Of a DNA stretch of 64,000 bases, positions 34,882 to 45,000 are shown piece after piece. The position numbers and the translations under genes were made by a program. The notes beneath the pieces were generated by a model. That model did not search any database, was not told the DNA's origin, and was given only the letters and a program-made list of their open reading frames with translations. This stretch comes from Sphingomonas psychrotolerans (lineage in GTDB: Bacteria; Pseudomonadota; Alphaproteobacteria; Sphingomonadales; Sphingomonadaceae). The stretch is taken from NCBI RefSeq assembly GCF_002796605.1, contig NZ_CP024923.1:434001-498000 (forward strand), in the 5' to 3' direction. Each line of letters opens with the position of its first letter. Within the stretch, counting starts at the first letter, position 1.

Positions 34882-35489
34882 GCCAGTGCCATTTCGGCGT
34901 TCACCACCGGCGGGGCCGGCAGCGGCGGAGTCGGCTGGAGGCTGGCGACGCGCACGCGATAGGCGAGCGACAGGCGGTAGCCGAGATCGGTGGCGTCCCA
35001 GAGGCGATATTGGGTGTCGATCGGCAGCGGCTGGAGCGCGATTTGCAGTCCGTCATACGGCGCCCAGACCGGCAATGCGACGACGTCGGAAAGCTCGCCG
35101 CGGCCGACCTCGGCATGCTCGTACAGCGCCTGCAGGACTGCGCCGAGCAGGCGGGCTTCCTCGCCCGCGGCCTGCTGGTCGCTGGCGATGTCGCCGGGCG
35201 TACGCACGCCCCAGGCAGTGATCAGGTAGGAAAGCTCGAGCGGGAGCGGCTGACGGCCCCTCGTGCCGTCGGGGAACAGCGTCTCGGGCAGGTTGCGCAG
35301 CTCGGCATTGCCCGAGATCTGATAGAGAAACAGCGAGATGAAAGCATTGGGAGTCGCGCCGAGCGTCGCGAAGATGCCCGCCGAGACGACACCCACGCTG
35401 ACATTGGCGATGCCGAGGTCGACGAGCTGGCGCTCGATCAGCGCAACGAGCGTGAGCCCCGTGTGATCGACAACCCGGAAATCAGCCAT
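34878..35489 (-). CDS. DUF4255 tail terminator/cap protein (Afp16/Pvc16-like)
   Basis: 203 residues. 'IFATLGATPNAFISLFLYQI', 'LELSYLITAWG', 'DIASDQQAAGEEARLLGAVL' and 'LPIDTQYRLWDATD' match the DUF4255 (Pvc16 N-terminal) family, which ends tube polymerisation in Afp and PVC. It is the first gene of the minus-strand operon. ATG 35489 is the first plausible start; a strong Shine-Dalgarno is not obvious. The C-terminus is Pro-rich. Placement of the cap gene first in the operon is common in actinobacterial and proteobacterial eCIS loci. Confidence 0.85.
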   Translation of the reverse strand: MADFRVVDHTGLTLVALIERQLVDLGIANVSVGVVSAGIFATLGATPNAFISLFLYQISGNAELRNLPETLFPDGTRGRQPLPLELSYLITAWGVRTPGDIASDQQAAGEEARLLGAVLQALYEHAEVGRGELSDVVALPVWAPYDGLQIALQPLPIDTQYRLWDATDLGYRLSLAYRVRVASLQPTPPLPAPPVVNAEMALA

Positions 35490-36035
35490 GCCGGCGGCTT
35501 CCGCACGGCGCTCGCGCGCCGGTTGTCGACAGGGTCCAGGCTGACGGCATTATCCTCCCCGAAAGCGGCGAATCCGCTCGGCTTCGAGAATGCGGCCACA
35601 GCCAGCGCCAACGCAAAGCCCACGAGGGTTCAAAGAAGACCCAGCGGTCGCGGCGGTGCCGGACCGGGCGGAAAGCGATGTGGGGCAGGGGGTTGCGGGT
35701 CGAGCGACGCTCGAACCGTCCCGAGCCGCGATTAGCCTATCCCCGGTGAGGGTTCAGGGATCGGCGTCAGCTGCGATCCAGATCCTTGTTGGCCCGCGCG
35801 GCATGTCGGCGGGTCGATTTGCGTCGGTACGCCAGCGAGGACGGGTTGGCGCGAAGATCTAGATCCTTCGGCCGAGCCGCTGCCCGGCGAATCTGCTTTC
35901 CGCCGTCGCCCGGCTTCCGCGCCGTGCCCATGCGGAGCGACTGGCGAGCCATCCGGTCGCCGCTGAACCCTTGCGCCACATTCTCAACGCGCGGTGCCGA
36001 CCTTAAGCTCCGGCACAACCGACGAGGATACCGAC
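35490..36035. other. 546-bp divergent intergenic region between eCIS operon and AAA+ gene
   Basis: No convincing gene. The region separates the leftward structural operon from the rightward ATPase gene, so it should contain both promoters. I see one clean palindrome (35700-35714) and two copies of AGATCCTT (35781-35788 and 35869-35876). A minus-strand frame (35767-35952, 61 aa, very basic) has no Shine-Dalgarno and is not called. No consensus -35/-10 pair is obvious. Confidence 0.5.
35700..35714. promoter_or_regulatory. Palindrome, possible operator in the divergent eCIS promoter region
   Basis: TCGAGCG-A-CGCTCGA is a perfect 7-bp dyad with one central base. It lies about 210 bp before the cap gene start and about 320 bp before the ATPase start. 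Symmetry and location suggest a regulator site; no binding protein is known. Confidence 0.3.
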
Positions 36036-38516
36036 ATGGCAAGATTGCGCGTCGAGGTGGCCCATGACGAGGTGCCGCAGATGTTGCGCGCCATCATTCT
36101 CACCGCGCTCGCGAACGCGCCCGATGTCGACATCGTCGACGAGACGCAGACGAACGCGGGCACGCCGCCTGTCGTCGACGTGCTGATCACGGGCAGCGGC
36201 GTCGACGCGGGCTTCGCGTTGCGAAGCGGCCGCGCGCGACGTGTGATCCAGATCGACGCGGGCGGGCGCGCCGCCGAACTGCATTGGCTCGAAAACCGCG
36301 TGCAGCGGATCGAGCAGCTGTCGATCGAGCGATTGATGGGCATGCTGCGCGACGCGCCGGCGACGCTCGAACATCCGCGGCCCCCGGCGGCGGCGAAATT
36401 GCGGCGCCGCTGGCTGCCGGGGCGGCGAGTGACGACCGTGGCGATGATGGCCGAGGATCCGCTGGCGTCGCCCGGAGATGTTGCGGAGCCGCCGCCGCTT
36501 GTCGGTCTCGACGGGGCCCCGCTGGAGGTCACGCTTGATCCGATCACCGCGCGGCTGGCGGTACTCGTCACGCGCATCGCCGCCAACCGGCCGAGCACGT
36601 CACGACAGGGCGATGCCTTTGCGGCGCTGGCGCAGGCGCTTGGCGGGGGCGGAGCGGCGCACAGCGCCGAACCCCCCGGGCTGACCTTCATCGCCGACCG
36701 GTTCGGGCTGAGCGCCGACGAGCGCGACTTGCTGTTCCTCGCTGCGGTGGTCGAGATCGATCCACGCGCGGCGCGGATGGTGGGACTGCTCAACGATCAT
36801 GCCGGCCGATCGCGACCGATCGCGGGCGTCGTGGCGGACTGGGGCGGCGATGCGCGGACCCTGCTCGAGCGGCTGGCAGGCGACGGCCCGCTGACTCGCT
36901 ACGCACTGGTATCGCTCGAAGGCGAGGGGCCGATCGCGACGCGCACCGTCGTCGCCGACGCTTCGATCTGGCCGTTGCTGTTCGGCCTCGATCGAAGGCC
37001 TCCTTATGCCGTCGAAGCGCTCGAGGGCGCGCTGCCCGAAAAGCTCGAAGCTCCCGAGGCGGTGCAGACCGAGGTGGCGCGGGTGATCACCGGTTTGCAG
37101 GGGCAGGAGCCGGCCACGATCTTCGTCGCGGTCGTCGGCGACGAGGAAGTCGGGCGCGGGGCGATCGCGCGCACCGTCGCCGCAAGCCTGAACCGACAGG
37201 CAATCGCCGTCGCTGGCGCCGCGCTGCAGACGGCGGCGGCAATCGCCGCGCTCGGGCGGGAGGCGATGATCGCGGAGGCCGCTGTCATCGTCACCGATCC
37301 CGATGCGATGCCGGTCGAGCGCTGGCGCGAACTCGTCACCGGGCTGGACGCCCCGCTGTTCGCGGTCGCCGATCCCGATCGGATCAAGCCGCTGCTGCTG
37401 ACAACTGCACGGCCCGCGATAACCCTCGCCGCGCCGCGCCGCGACTGGCCCCAGCGCATCCGCATGTGGCGCTCGCGGGCGCCGAGTGATTGGCAGCCCG
37501 AGGCGATCGACGACATCGCCGATCGTTTCGACTTCGGCAATGCGCGCATCGACGCCGCGCTGGGGCTCGCGACTGCCGAAGCACGTGCCGCCGGCCGGGC
37601 GGCGCCCGACGCCGCCGATGCGCGGATCGCGTGCGAGCGGGTTCGCGACACTCGCTTCGGCAGCGCCGCCGAACGACTGGAGCTCCAGTTCGAAGTGAAC
37701 GACATCGTGCTGCGTGACGAGACGCGGCGTGAACTCGACCTCGCGATCGCCTGGGCGCAGCATGGCGCGCGCTTGTTCGGCGAAGGCGGCCCCGCGGCAT
37801 CGCTGCATGCCGGTGCCGGTCTGGCATGCCTGTTCACCGGGCCGCCGGGCACCGGCAAGACTATGGCGGCGCAGATCGTCGCCCGGCAAGTCGATTACGC
37901 GCTCTATCGCGTCGACCTCTCGCAGGTCGTCGACAAATATATCGGCGAGGGCGAGAAGCGTATCTCGTCACTGTTCAAGGAAGCGGGCCGATCGCGCGTG
38001 GCCTTGTTCTTCGACGAAGCGGACGCGCTGTTCGGCAAGCGCACCGAGGTTCGCGATTCACATGATCGCTATGCCAATATCGCAGTCGATCACATGCTGC
38101 AGGAAATCGAACGCTTTCCCGGCTGGACGATCCTCGCGACCAATTTATCGGGCAACATCGACAATGCCTTCATGCGCCGCATCCGGGTGCGCGCCGATTT
38201 CCCGGCGCCCGGTCCGGCGGATCGCTGTGCGATCTGGAACCGGCTGCTGCCGCCACCGGGAGAACGTGGCGACATCCTGGTCCAGCCGCTCGCCGAACCC
38301 TATGAACTGGTCGGCGGCGAGATCCGCAACGCGGTCTATACCGCGCATCTGCTCGCGGCTTCCGAAGGGACGGAATTGGCGATGCGGCACTGCGTTGCCG
38401 GGCTGGCGCGCGAGCTCGGCAAGTCCGGGCGCGTGGCGGATCTGGGCGTGCTTGCACCCTGGCTTCCCGAAGGTGCCGCCGGCAGAGCGAGGATCATTCG
38501 CGCCGTGCCCGATTGA
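36036..38516 (+). CDS. AAA+ ATPase of the contractile injection system (Afp15-like)
   Basis: 826 residues. The C-terminal AAA+ module has Walker A 'GPPGTGKT' (602-609), Walker B 'VALFFDEADALFGKRTE' (about 655-671) and a downstream 'IDNAFMRRIRVRADFPAPGP' with sensor/arginine-finger residues. The N-terminal half has eCIS-ATPase features such as 'YAVEALEGALPEKLEAPE' and 'RFGLSADERDLLFLAAVVEI'. An ATPase of this family is conserved in nearly all eCIS loci and is thought to assist assembly or disassembly. ATG 36036 has AGGA 8 nt upstream; a GTG at 35994 is possible but unsupported. It is transcribed away from the structural operon and converges, with only 18 bp between, on the last gene of the Tc operon. 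Confidence 0.88.
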   Translation: MARLRVEVAHDEVPQMLRAIILTALANAPDVDIVDETQTNAGTPPVVDVLITGSGVDAGFALRSGRARRVIQIDAGGRAAELHWLENRVQRIEQLSIERLMGMLRDAPATLEHPRPPAAAKLRRRWLPGRRVTTVAMMAEDPLASPGDVAEPPPLVGLDGAPLEVTLDPITARLAVLVTRIAANRPSTSRQGDAFAALAQALGGGGAAHSAEPPGLTFIADRFGLSADERDLLFLAAVVEIDPRAARMVGLLNDHAGRSRPIAGVVADWGGDARTLLERLAGDGPLTRYALVSLEGEGPIATRTVVADASIWPLLFGLDRRPPYAVEALEGALPEKLEAPEAVQTEVARVITGLQGQEPATIFVAVVGDEEVGRGAIARTVAASLNRQAIAVAGAALQTAAAIAALGREAMIAEAAVIVTDPDAMPVERWRELVTGLDAPLFAVADPDRIKPLLLTTARPAITLAAPRRDWPQRIRMWRSRAPSDWQPEAIDDIADRFDFGNARIDAALGLATAEARAAGRAAPDAADARIACERVRDTRFGSAAERLELQFEVNDIVLRDETRRELDLAIAWAQHGARLFGEGGPAASLHAGAGLACLFTGPPGTGKTMAAQIVARQVDYALYRVDLSQVVDKYIGEGEKRISSLFKEAGRSRVALFFDEADALFGKRTEVRDSHDRYANIAVDHMLQEIERFPGWTILATNLSGNIDNAFMRRIRVRADFPAPGPADRCAIWNRLLPPPGERGDILVQPLAEPYELVGGEIRNAVYTAHLLAASEGTELAMRHCVAGLARELGKSGRVADLGVLAPWLPEGAAGRARIIRAVPD

Positions 38517-38534
38517 CCCAGATCAACCGCGCCC

Positions 38535-39065
38535 TCAGGCCGCGTCCTCCGCCAGCGGCTGGCCCCAGCGGTTATATCCCTCGCGCTCGGGATCGGCCCC
38601 CGGGCAGCGCTCGTGCGGAAGCTTCGTCTTGCGTGCCGCGACGCAGCCGCAGAGGCGGCACACACGCTGTCGATCCGCGCCGGTTACGCGATAGGCGAGC
38701 AGATCGGGCGCTGCCATCAGATTGGGGCAGGCGAGGCATGCCTCGAAACGTGCTTCAACGGTCTCGGCGTCGAGCGTGGCGAAGCCCGATCGCGCCCATT
38801 CCCAGAAGGATCTGGTGGCTTTCGCGGTGAGCTCGAGCGAGCTGAATTCCGGCATCGCCTCGGCCGTTTCGGGCGCCTCGCGCTCGGCCTGAGCGAGCAG
38901 GAAATCGCGGAAGGCGGGCGTATTGCGACACAGCGCAAGATTGCGGGCATAATCGGGATCGTTGAGCGCTTTGGCAAACACCGCTCCCGATACCGGAGCG
39001 CCGAGCCCGAGGAGCGACCCGAGCTCGGTGCGATCCGCCGCGCTGATTCCCGCATTCTCGATCAT
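38535..39065 (-). CDS. Small Cys-rich (zinc-ribbon-like) protein at the end of the Tc operon
   Basis: 176 residues. The N-terminal two thirds are helical ('DPDYARNLALCRNTPAFRDF', 'ATRSFWEWARSGFATL'). The C-terminal third holds 'EACLACPNL', 'RVCRLCGCVAARKTKLPHER' and a final 'CPG', i.e. a C-x2-C...C-x2-C-x-C...C arrangement typical of small metal-binding modules found in phage and toxin neighbourhoods. ATG 39065 has GGAGG 10 nt upstream; that Shine-Dalgarno lies across the toxin stop region, so the gene is coupled to the RHS gene (gap 5 bp). Position directly after a polymorphic toxin C-terminus makes an immunity or loading role conceivable, but Tc toxins usually lack dedicated immunity genes, so this is open. 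Confidence 0.65.
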   Translation of the reverse strand: MIENAGISAADRTELGSLLGLGAPVSGAVFAKALNDPDYARNLALCRNTPAFRDFLLAQAEREAPETAEAMPEFSSLELTAKATRSFWEWARSGFATLDAETVEARFEACLACPNLMAAPDLLAYRVTGADRQRVCRLCGCVAARKTKLPHERCPGADPEREGYNRWGQPLAEDAA

Positions 39066-39070
39066 GCCCG

Positions 39071-42000
39071 TCAATCCTCCCTGGTGCGTTTGCGGGTTGT
39101 AATCACTGCCGAGTTGGGACGGTGGTCCGAACTCGAAAGACGCGGACCCGCGCGGTTCTCGACATGAAGCTCGCGGCCGTTCACGTCCGAATTGAAACTC
39201 AATGTATAGTCATACACGCTGCCGCCTCTGCTCGTCCCGGTCTGATCGAAGGTGACGTTTCCGCCGAAGCCGTCGCCGCGCAGCCGCTTGGTCGGTCGCT
39301 TGTTCTTCTCCTTGGGGGCGGGCGTGTTCCAGTCACCGGTGACGGCATGGAGGCGGTGGCGCCCGCCCTGCTGACGCCAGCGACTGGCGCGGGTTTCGGC
39401 GCCTGACGAGGGCCCCTGATTGTGATAGGCGCCGATGCTCATCGTCGTCTCGCCACCCACATTGGCCAAGACATCGACGCCCACGATCTGCCGTTCATTG
39501 AACTGGTGGCGATGGGTGAAGGTGGCGGTGGGGGACACTTCCTTGATCGTGTTCTTGCTCGTGCTGGTGGGGCAGACGAGCTGGAAATAATTCTGAACCG
39601 GCAAACCGTGGGTCAGGACTGCGATCTTCTCCCGCCGCCATCCGCCCTCGGAGACGCCGGCGTAGATCAGCTGTGCTTTCCAGCCGGGGCCTGCTTTTTT
39701 CTGCACCTTATCGAGAAAAGTGGAGAAGGTAGCGTGGCTGACGCTAGCCATGACCTCGGTCAGGAAAACGACCGTGCCCCGGTGGTCCACCGCCTTTGCG
39801 AGCTGGTTCGCCATTTCGGCGATGAACTTGGTGTCGTTTAGCGCCGGGGTGTTCTTGTCCTTGACGTTCCAATGGTGGATCGTGACGCGCCCGCCGTCGT
39901 CGGCGAAGGTCGCAGGGTTGTTGTGCACGAACCGATAGCCGTTGAGCGTGTCGGCGGCGCCCGCGGGATCCGGGCTCAGCCAGCGCATCAGCGACGGGGC
40001 ATAATCGCGCAGCGCGTAGCGATAGAGGCCGGTGGCGGGATCGAATTCCTCCCCGCCGAAGCGGCGGCGCTGGAGAGTCCCACTCGTGTCATCGGCGGTC
40101 CAGCTTAGCGAATCGGCGCCGTAAGGGAGATATTCGCGCCACATCAGCGGCGCGCCGCCGGCATCGAGCAGCTGGCGGACCGAGCCCAAGACATCGAGGA
40201 GGGGGTAGGACATCGCGGCGGCCGGCCCTCCCTCGGGTGCGCCCGAGATCCAGCCCAGCCATTGTGCGACCGGCCGGCCGGCGGCGGTGACCCGCGCGAG
40301 ATGTTGCTCGCTGGTGGTGTCGCCTTGCGTGGTGCGGGTGATCTCGAGGGTATCGAGATAGGTGATCTCTTCGGTCCACACCGGGAGCTGGTTGGCGCCC
40401 GCAAAATACTGGCGCCGGGTGCGGACGCGGGTGCCGGTGCCCGAATAGATGTGGTCCTCGCGCTCGAAGGCGCCGTCGCCGTCGGGTGAGGTGATGGTGG
40501 TGGCGATGCGGTCGAGATAGTTCCACGCGAGCGTATCCAGGCCGGGAAGCGCGGTCTGGTTGCCATTGGCATCATAAGCGAGGGGCCGGCTATCGGAAGC
40601 CCCCCCGGTCGTGGTGGTAAGCGAGTCGAGCCGGTTCGAGCCGGCGGCGATAATGAAGCTGCGCGTCCAGTTGGCGAGGCCGCCGCTATGCGTCTCCGCG
40701 ACGAGATTGTCGCCGGCGTCGTAGTCGAAGCGTTCGGCATAGGGCGTGGGTTCGGCGGCGGGGGTGCCTTCGCGGCCGGTGGCGGTGATCAGCTGGTAGA
40801 GCAGATCATAAGTGAAGGCCTGGGTCGGCTGGGCGCCCGCGGGCCGGCCGAGCGGAAGGTCGGCGGCGTCGAGCGCGAACATGACGTTGCCGATCGGGTC
40901 GCGATAATAAGTGAGCGCCTGGCGCACGTCCGCCGTGGTCGCGCCGTTGGTGGCGATGCCGGTCAGCTGGAAGGTTCGGGGATCATAATCGAGCGTGGTC
41001 GCGAACGCACCGTCGACGCCATAGGCAAGCGGCCGGGCATGAGCGTCGTAGGTGATCGGGCCGATGCTGGTGACGGCCGCGCCGCCCGCGGGGGCGAAGT
41101 CGATTGCGGCGAGCAAGCCGCGGACGTTGATCGTCCGCTGCTCGACATTGCCGCCGGCATCGGTGGCGGCGGTGATGCGGCCGAGTGCGTCGAAGCCCGT
41201 GCGCGTGACGAAGCCGGCATCGTCCAGCACCGCGAGGATTGACGCGGGGAGTGACAGGCTGGCGAGGGCGCCGGCATCGGGTAAGGCGGTGATTGCGTCG
41301 GCGAGGATTTGCAGCGTCGGATCGTCGAGTGTCCCCCAGTCGGGGAGCGCGGCGGGGTCCTTGCGGATCCAGATCGCGTGCGCGCTCTCGAAGCCCTGAA
41401 AGGTTGCGAAGGGCGCGAGCAACAGCCCGGCCGAGTCGAGCAGCATTACGGGTTTGCCGCGCAAGTTCCAGCGCTCGGGCGCGGTGAAATAGGGGACGAG
41501 CGGCGCGCCGGGAGTGGCTGCGCGGGCGCTGTCGCCATAGAGCGCCCGCATGATTTGCGCCGGTCCGCTGGTCGCGGGGACGAGGTGCTGTTCGGCGGGG
41601 CGCCCGAGCTGATCGAAGCGAGAGGTGAGGACATTGCCGATCGCGTCGCGCGCATAGAGCGGCGCGCCGATCGCGTTGGCAAGCGTCCGGCGCGTGCCCG
41701 AATCCGCACCGGCAATGCACACCGGTGTGTTGTTCAACGCAAAAGCGACCACGTAATTGGCCACGCCGGTGGCAGCGAGGCGCGGGTCGGCGATGCGCAG
41801 CGGATTGCCGCGGATGTCGAGCGTCATCACCGTGGCGAGCAGCGTGCCTGCCCGCTGGATAGCGGCGATATAGGTCGTGATCTTGTCGGCATCGTCAGTG
41901 AACGGCGGCGGGAGCGGGAGCGTCCAGCCGGTGGCGCCGGGAGCGAAAGCCATTGTCGGCGCACCGCGGGCATCGAGTTGCCCTTCATCGATCAGCGCAG

Positions 42001-45000
42001 CGAGAAGGGTGTCGGCCTGGGATTCCGGATAGCCGAGACTTTCGAGGCCCGCCGCGGTGATCAGCCCATCGTTCTGCTGCCGGGTGCGGACGGGGCGGCC
42101 GAGTGGATCGAGGCTGGTGCGCGTCGGCGACCCGTCGGCGAGCGCGGCCCGCAGCGCCGCCGCGCGTTCACAGGGGTCGGCATGGGGATCGGCGATCAGC
42201 GCCTGATAATAAGGCGAGGATTTGAGCGTGTCGTTCTCGTCATAGACGGCGAAGTCCCACGGCCCCGGGGTGAAATCGCCGTCGGCGGAGACGCTGCCGC
42301 GCAATTGCCGGCGGATCGCGCCGAGCGGGGTGAGCGCATGATCGAAGCGGCCGAGCGCGTCAAAATAGAAGATCGTGCTCGCGCCCTCAATCGCGGCTTC
42401 GAGCGGATCATAGGCGCACGAACCCGAGAACCAAGGTTCGAAGCGGCGCACCGGATCGCCCTTGGCATTGTAGCGGACCGCGCCGCTCGTGAGCCAGGCA
42501 GTCGCGGGCGCGGCGGCCTCGGCGGCCTGACCGCGGACGGGCTGGCCCTCGTCGGTGAAGCTTTTGGTCTGGAGCAGACGGCCGAGGCCGTCGGTGTACA
42601 CGATCTGCTGGACGATCGGGCCAACGGGACTGCCGGGAAAGGCGCTCGCGACGAGGCTGAGCGCGCCGACGGGAGCGCTGGCGGGCGCGGCCTCGATCAG
42701 TGTGGCAACCTGATCGCTGACCGTGGCGAAGAGAGCGGCGAGCTGATAACTGCCCGCGGCGCGATCGCGGCGGAAGCGGGTGCAGATCGCCCCATCCTCG
42801 GTCAGATAGCCGCGCGCGATCAGATCGGTCCAGAGTGCCGCGGTATCGATGCTCAGCCCGGCGAGAATCGCCTGCGAGATCAGGCCGCACCAAGCGAGCG
42901 GATCGTAGAAATAGGCGGCCTTCATCCCCTGAAGCGCGCTTGCGGGCGCGGCGAGAACGGTGGCGAAATCGGGCGGCTCGGCGGGCCATTGATAAGTCGA
43001 GAGCGGTGCGAAGCCCATGGCGGTGCCGCCTTCGCTGCCGTGCGCGGTGAGCGTCGCGACCAGCCCGAGCGCATCGAATGCGACTTCGCACAGCGCCTGG
43101 TTGGGATCGCGGACCCGCGCGGGCGCGAGCGCCTGATAGTCGACTGCCTCGACCGTGGTGACATTGCCGAGCAGATCGGCGCTGTGCACGATCAGCAGCG
43201 CGCTGGCATCGTAGCTGCAATCGATCACGCCGCCCAGCGGATCGGTGCTGCGGACCGGCAGGTAAAAGCCGTCGGCGCCGGCATAATCAAGGCTGGTGCC
43301 GGGGTTCCACCAATAGCCGGCCTCCTCGCCGTTCGAATATGCGCGATAGCCGCCATCGGGGCCGGTCAGCAGGGCGGTCAGGTCCGTCGCGCCGAGCGCG
43401 GGGGCATATTGTTGGGTCAGCGCGGCGCATTCGAAGGTCGCGGCCTCGACCATCACCGGCAGCGCCTGCGGCGACAGCGCCGCGCCGCCGGGACCGGGGG
43501 CATAATGATGGCGCGTCCACGCGAAGCGCCGGGTCTTCGCGGCCGCGAGCTGGGTGCGCAGCGCTTCGAGGGTGAGATAGCCGTCGGCATCGGGGGTGAG
43601 CCCGTCGATCGCTTCCTCGATCTCGTCGCCGACAATGCCGATCAGGCGGAAGCCATCGGTGACGTTGAGATAGCTGGTCAGCTCCTGGGTGGCGATCAGC
43701 TCGGCCTGGGCGGGAACCGCGGGATCGGGAGTACGGCGCGGATAAGCAAGCGATACGCTCTGCGTGACATTGCCGAAATCGTCGCGCGCGAGCGTGAAGC
43801 CGTGCGAGACGCGCGGATCCATAGCGCTCCGCTCATATTCGTAATGAAGCGTCTCGAGCGGATCGACGCGGAACACCGAGATGCCGCCCGCCGAGGGCGG
43901 CTCCAGTTGCTGGATCTGATGACGCACCGTTTCGACGACATAGGGGGTCGCCGCGACGGCGCTGTCGTCGACGCCATAATCCTCCTCGCGGAGCATCTGG
44001 CCGCGCAGCGCGAAGCACGCCTGACGTACCGCTTCGGCGTCGCGGGCGACGAATTGCGTCGCGGTGAGGGCGAGCGGGCAGGCTTTGGGGTCGCCCTGGA
44101 ACCATTCCGGCGCGAGCTGGAGTTCGAGCGGCAGGCCGTTGGGCAATGCGCCGGTGTGGCGCCAGCGCCGCGTGACGTTGGGCGGGGCCTGATAGGCCTT
44201 GGCGGCGGGATCATCCTCGGGCGCGGGATCCGGAAAGTCCTCGGCGTCGCGCTCCTCGACGAAGGCGAAGCCGGTGAAGTTGCGCTCGTCGGGATCATAA
44301 TATCCGTGACGATAAATGAAGCTGCGGGTGGTGACGGTCTCGGCGAGCGCGTCCCGGTCGGTGAGCGCGGCGAGCAGCAGGACCGGCGACGGCGGCGTCG
44401 TCAGCCACGCGACTCCTTGCGCCCGATCGCGCATCCACGATTGGGCCGAGGTCGTATAGTCGAGCGTGAGGCTGCGGCCGAGATTGTTGCAGACCTCGAC
44501 AAGCTGGAAAGGGCGGACGCCGCCGTTGATCGGCAGATAGCGGCGCGGTACCAGCGCCTGGGGCTGAGTCACCACCAGGCAGGCGAGGCCGCTGCCGAGC
44601 AGATCGACGAAATCGAGCTGCATCAGCAGATCGGCCGGGGCAGGCAGCGGGAGCATCACCGGATCGTCGAAGCCGTTGCCCGCCCGGTTGCGCCAGACCC
44701 GTAACCCATCGGCCGAGAGATAGAGCAGGTCAGCTGCGCCGGTGCCGTCGAGATCGGCGAGATAGAGCCGGCTGGGGTCGAGTTCGCTGTCGAACCACGG
44801 CGCGTTGGCCATCGCCACGGGCGCGCCGAAGCGGCCATAGCCGAGATTGGGCCAATAGGTGACCGAGCCGTTGCGGATGCGGACGAGATGGTGCTGGCCC
44901 GATCCGCAGATGTCGGCGAAGCGGCGGGCCTCGCCAAGCGCCTCCGGCGCATAAGGCGGGAGGCCCTGACCGGGCAGTCGCACTGTGTCGCCATAGCCGA

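Noticed and set aside
35767..35952. 61-aa basic minus-strand frame in the divergent spacer
   Set aside because: No ribosome site, no family, and it lies where promoters are expected; kept only as a note.
41309..44704. 1131-aa plus-strand open frame
   Set aside because: Antisense to the RHS part of the TcB-TcC gene; Arg/Gly/Ala-rich with no recognisable fold.
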